Origin: Marivita sp046591575
GTDB lineage: Bacteria > Pseudomonadota > Alphaproteobacteria > Rhodobacterales > Rhodobacteraceae
NCBI RefSeq assembly: GCF_046591575.1
Contig: NZ_JBIQWA010000005.1
Location: 372,001-436,000 of the forward strand
Reading direction: 5' to 3'
DNA: 64,000 bases
Shown in pieces: positions 61,899-64,000 of this stretch. The notes beneath the pieces are model-generated. The model was given only the letters and a program-made list of their open reading frames with translations, had not been told where the DNA came from and searched no databases. The first letter of the stretch is position 1, and every line of letters begins with the position of its first letter. The position numbers and the translations under genes were made by a program.

Positions 61899-63062
61899 AT
61901 GAAAGACATGACCCATTTCGACGACTACGAAGTCGGCTTCGACATCCCCGCAAAGCCCGGTATGGACGAGGCAGATATCCAAACGCCGTGCCTTGTGCTT
62001 GATCTTGATGCGCTGGAGCGCAACATCAAAAAGATGGGCGACTATGCCAAGGATCACGGCATGCGTCACCGGACCCATGGCAAGATGCACAAATCTGTCG
62101 ACGTTCAGAAACTGCAAGAAGAGCTTGGCGGTGCCTGTGGCGTTTGCTGTCAGAAGGTCTCTGAAGCAGAAGTGTTTGCGCGCGGCGGCATCAAGGACGT
62201 TTTGGTTTCAAATCAGGTGCGCGATCCGGCCAAGATCGACCGTCTGGCCCGTCTGCCCAAACTGGGTGCGCGCGCCATTTGCTGTGTGGATGACATCGAA
62301 AACGTAGCCGATCTTTCGGCAGCGGCGCAGAAGCACGGCACACAGATCGAATGCCTGGTCGAAATCGACTGTGGCGCGGGACGTTGCGGTGTGACGACAA
62401 CCCCGGAAGTCGTCGAGATCGCCAAGGCGATTGACGCGGCAGAGGGTCTGAAATTTGCGGGCATCCAAGCCTATCAAGGCGCGATGCAGCACATGGATTC
62501 CTATGAAGACCGCAAAGCCAAGATCGAAGTGGCGGTTGCGATGGTCAAAGATGCGGTCGATACGCTCAAGGCCGAAGGTCTGGAATGTGACATCGTCGGC
62601 GGCGGCGGCACTGGCTCCTATTATTTCGAGAGCAACTCGGGTGTGTATAACGAGCTTCAGTGCGGCTCTTACGCGTTTATGGATGCCGATTATGGCCGCA
62701 TCCTCGACAAGGATGGCAAGCGGATCGACCAAGGCGAGTGGGAAAACGCGTTTTTCATTCTCACATCGGTCATGTCGCATGCCAAAGCCGACAAGGCGAT
62801 TGTCGATGCGGGCCTTAAGGCGCAATCAGTCGATTCCGGTTTGCCCGTGATTTATGGCCGCGATGATGTTGAATACGTCAAATGCTCGGACGAGCATGGC
62901 GTTGTGGCCGATCCCAAAGGCGTTCTCAAGGTGAACGACAAGCTCAAGCTGGTTCCCGGTCACTGTGACCCAACCGCAAACGTGCATGACTGGTATGTCG
63001 GTGTGCGCAACGGCAAGGTCGAGACCGTCTGGCCGGTATCTGCCCGCGGTCGCGCGTTCTAA
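61899..63062 (+). CDS. bhcC: Beta-hydroxyaspartate aldolase
   Basis: The 387-residue protein belongs to the DSD1/alanine-racemase-N family: TPCLVLDLDALERNIKKM, then HRTHGKMHKSVDVQKLQ with the probable PLP lysine K62, a barrel with LVEIDCGAGRCGV, GGGGTGSYYFESNSGVYNELQCGSYAFMD, and a C-terminal metal site GHCDPT (H355). It condenses glycine and glyoxylate into (2R,3S)-beta-hydroxyaspartate, the carbon-carbon bond forming step of the cycle. A 123-bp gap with a palindrome separates it from bhcB. Confidence 0.92.
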   Translation: MKDMTHFDDYEVGFDIPAKPGMDEADIQTPCLVLDLDALERNIKKMGDYAKDHGMRHRTHGKMHKSVDVQKLQEELGGACGVCCQKVSEAEVFARGGIKDVLVSNQVRDPAKIDRLARLPKLGARAICCVDDIENVADLSAAAQKHGTQIECLVEIDCGAGRCGVTTTPEVVEIAKAIDAAEGLKFAGIQAYQGAMQHMDSYEDRKAKIEVAVAMVKDAVDTLKAEGLECDIVGGGGTGSYYFESNSGVYNELQCGSYAFMDADYGRILDKDGKRIDQGEWENAFFILTSVMSHAKADKAIVDAGLKAQSVDSGLPVIYGRDDVEYVKCSDEHGVVADPKGVLKVNDKLKLVPGHCDPTANVHDWYVGVRNGKVETVWPVSARGRAF

Positions 63063-63088
63063 TCAACGCCAACACACACCTTGGAGGG

Positions 63089-63109
63089 CCCGGCTTGGCA
63101 AGAGCCGGG
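63089..63109 (+). promoter_or_regulatory. Hairpin between bhcC and bhcD
   Basis: CCCGGCT (63089-63095) pairs with AGCCGGG (63103-63109) across a 7-nt loop, 27 bp after the bhcC stop, in a 120-bp gap. Not followed by a U-run. It could stabilise the bhcABC message or lower read-through into bhcD. Confidence 0.5.
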
Positions 63110-63182
63110 ACGCCGCCCGTTGTGTATGCCTGCCTCCAGCAATGGCACTCGGGCGCAGAAAATTCAGAGCAGGGGAGACACT

Positions 63183-64000
63183 ATGCTGATCGTTCCAGAA
63201 CGTGAGATTGCCGATCTCATGACCAGAGAAGCCGCGTTTGACGCCGTCGAAAAAGTGTTTGCGGCGATGGCCGCCGGAGACGCCTATAACTTTCCGGTCG
63301 TGCGGGAAGCGATTGGGCACGAAGATGCGCTTTATGGTTTCAAAGGGGGCTTCGATCAGGCAGGTCTGACGCTTGGTCTCAAGGCGGGTGGCTATTGGCC
63401 CAACAATCTGGAAAAGCGCGGCCTGATCAACCATCAGTCCACCGTATTCCTGTTCGATCCCGACACTGGCAAGGTCAGTGCAATGGTCGGTGGCAACCTA
63501 TTGACCGCGTTGCGCACCGCTGCCGCATCTTCGGTGTCGATCAAGCATCTGGCCCGCAAAGACGCCAAGGTGTTGGGTATGATTGGTGCCGGGCATCAGG
63601 CAACATTCCAACTGCGCGCTGCGCTGGAACAGCGAGACTTTGAAAAAGTCATCGGCTGGAACTACCACCCCGAAATGCTGCCCAATATCGAAAAAGTTGC
63701 CCAAGAGGCAGGCTTGCCGTTCGTGGCGGTGGATTTGCCGGGGATGACCGAGGCGGACGTGATCATCTCGATCACCTCTGCGTTCGCGCCCTCGCTTTTG
63801 GCCGATCATGTATCACCCGGAACGCATGTTGCGTGTATGGGCACTGACACCAAAGGCAAACAAGAGGTCGAGGCCGAGCTGTTGGTCAAAGCCGATGTCT
63901 TTACCGACGAGGTCGCCCAATCTATCTCGATCGGCGAAGCCCAGCACGCGGTTGGCGCAGGTTTGATCAAGGAAAGTGACGTCTCGCAACTGGGTGCTGT
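63183..64000 (+). CDS. bhcD: Iminosuccinate reductase, C-terminus cut by window edge
   Basis: The open frame from ATG 63183 gives 272 residues and runs off the window end, so the C-terminus is missing. It is of the ornithine cyclodeaminase/mu-crystallin family: GLKAGGYWPNN, NHQSTVFLFDP, GGNLLTALRTAAAS (104-116), then the NAD(P)-binding loop GMIGAGHQA (132-140). It reduces iminosuccinate to aspartate, closing the beta-hydroxyaspartate cycle. GGGGAGA upstream fixes the start. Family members vary in substrate; the order bhcABCD supports this one. Confidence 0.9.
   Translation, partial: MLIVPEREIADLMTREAAFDAVEKVFAAMAAGDAYNFPVVREAIGHEDALYGFKGGFDQAGLTLGLKAGGYWPNNLEKRGLINHQSTVFLFDPDTGKVSAMVGGNLLTALRTAAASSVSIKHLARKDAKVLGMIGAGHQATFQLRAALEQRDFEKVIGWNYHPEMLPNIEKVAQEAGLPFVAVDLPGMTEADVIISITSAFAPSLLADHVSPGTHVACMGTDTKGKQEVEAELLVKADVFTDEVAQSISIGEAQHAVGAGLIKESDVSQLGA

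Noticed and set aside
1..64000. tRNA, rRNA, prophage or insertion sequence
   Set aside because: No cloverleaf, ribosomal segment, transposase, integrase or phage structural gene was recognised by eye; a tRNA or small-RNA search program was not available.

Overview
This 64 kb window reads as a chromosomal segment of an aerobic marine alphaproteobacterium, most likely Rhodobacterales (Roseobacter group). Support: the ethylmalonyl-CoA pathway genes, an sdhC-sdhD-sdhA-lipoprotein-sdhB operon, sucCDAB-lpd, taurine:pyruvate aminotransferase, a SitABCD manganese importer, NnrU and MAPEG proteins, and a bhcR/bhcABCD beta-hydroxyaspartate-cycle cluster. No tRNA, rRNA, CRISPR, prophage or insertion sequence was recognised. 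Gene density is high and most start/stop pairs overlap as ATGA or GTGA, so the region is organised in translationally coupled operons.

Layout. 1-1361: plsB, cut by the window edge. 1.6-6.0 kb: ethylmalonyl-CoA mutase with a clear terminator, a small secreted protein, an H-NS-like protein coupled to deoD, and a membrane protein. 6.0-11.4 kb (minus): the succinate dehydrogenase operon, with a lipoprotein gene between sdhA and sdhB, trailed by a ZIP transporter, a 63-residue membrane protein and a DUF1989 protein. 11.7-15.1 kb (minus): mcl2-nnrU-DUF1737-mch-DUF4344, two further ethylmalonyl-CoA pathway steps. 15.3-27.3 kb: mdh, a methyltransferase-like protein, and sucC-lipoprotein-sucD-sucA-sucB-MAPEG-lpd. 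27.4-34.3 kb (minus): an RND efflux pair with a DUF2892 protein, then ftsE-ftsX-plsC. 34.5-37.6 kb: a zinc-ribbon membrane protein, tpa and a GNAT protein. 37.8-50.8 kb: a seven-gene glycogen operon glgP-glgB-glgC-glgA-glgX-malQ-pgm. 50.9-54.5 kb (minus): sitABCD. 54.8-57.5 kb: ferric-iron ABC transporter binding protein and permease, convergent and without an ATPase. 57.7-64 kb: (S)-ureidoglycine aminohydrolase, then bhcR divergent from bhcA-bhcB-bhcC-bhcD (bhcD cut by the edge).

How it fits together. The segment concentrates C2/C4 carbon metabolism. Ecm, Mch and Mcl2 belong to acetyl-CoA assimilation through glyoxylate and propionyl-CoA. Sdh, Mdh, Suc and Lpd make up much of the TCA cycle. 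The bhc cluster turns two glyoxylate into oxaloacetate. The ureidoglycine aminohydrolase next to it sits on a purine-to-glyoxylate route. Glycogen synthesis and degradation handle stored carbon.

The most interesting non-coding observations are: (a) paired GTGATCAC operators with the same 21-bp centre spacing and nearly the same distance to the start codon upstream of both sdhC and sucC, pointing to one TCA regulator; (b) two different near-perfect palindromes upstream of glgP, one ending 14 bp before the start codon; (c) an 18-bp perfect palindrome in the gap between bhcB and bhcC, plus inverted repeats at the bhcR-bhcA divergent promoter; (d) an inverted repeat overlapping the probable promoter of the efflux operon; (e) Fur-family-like boxes upstream of sitA and TauR-like direct repeats upstream of tpa.
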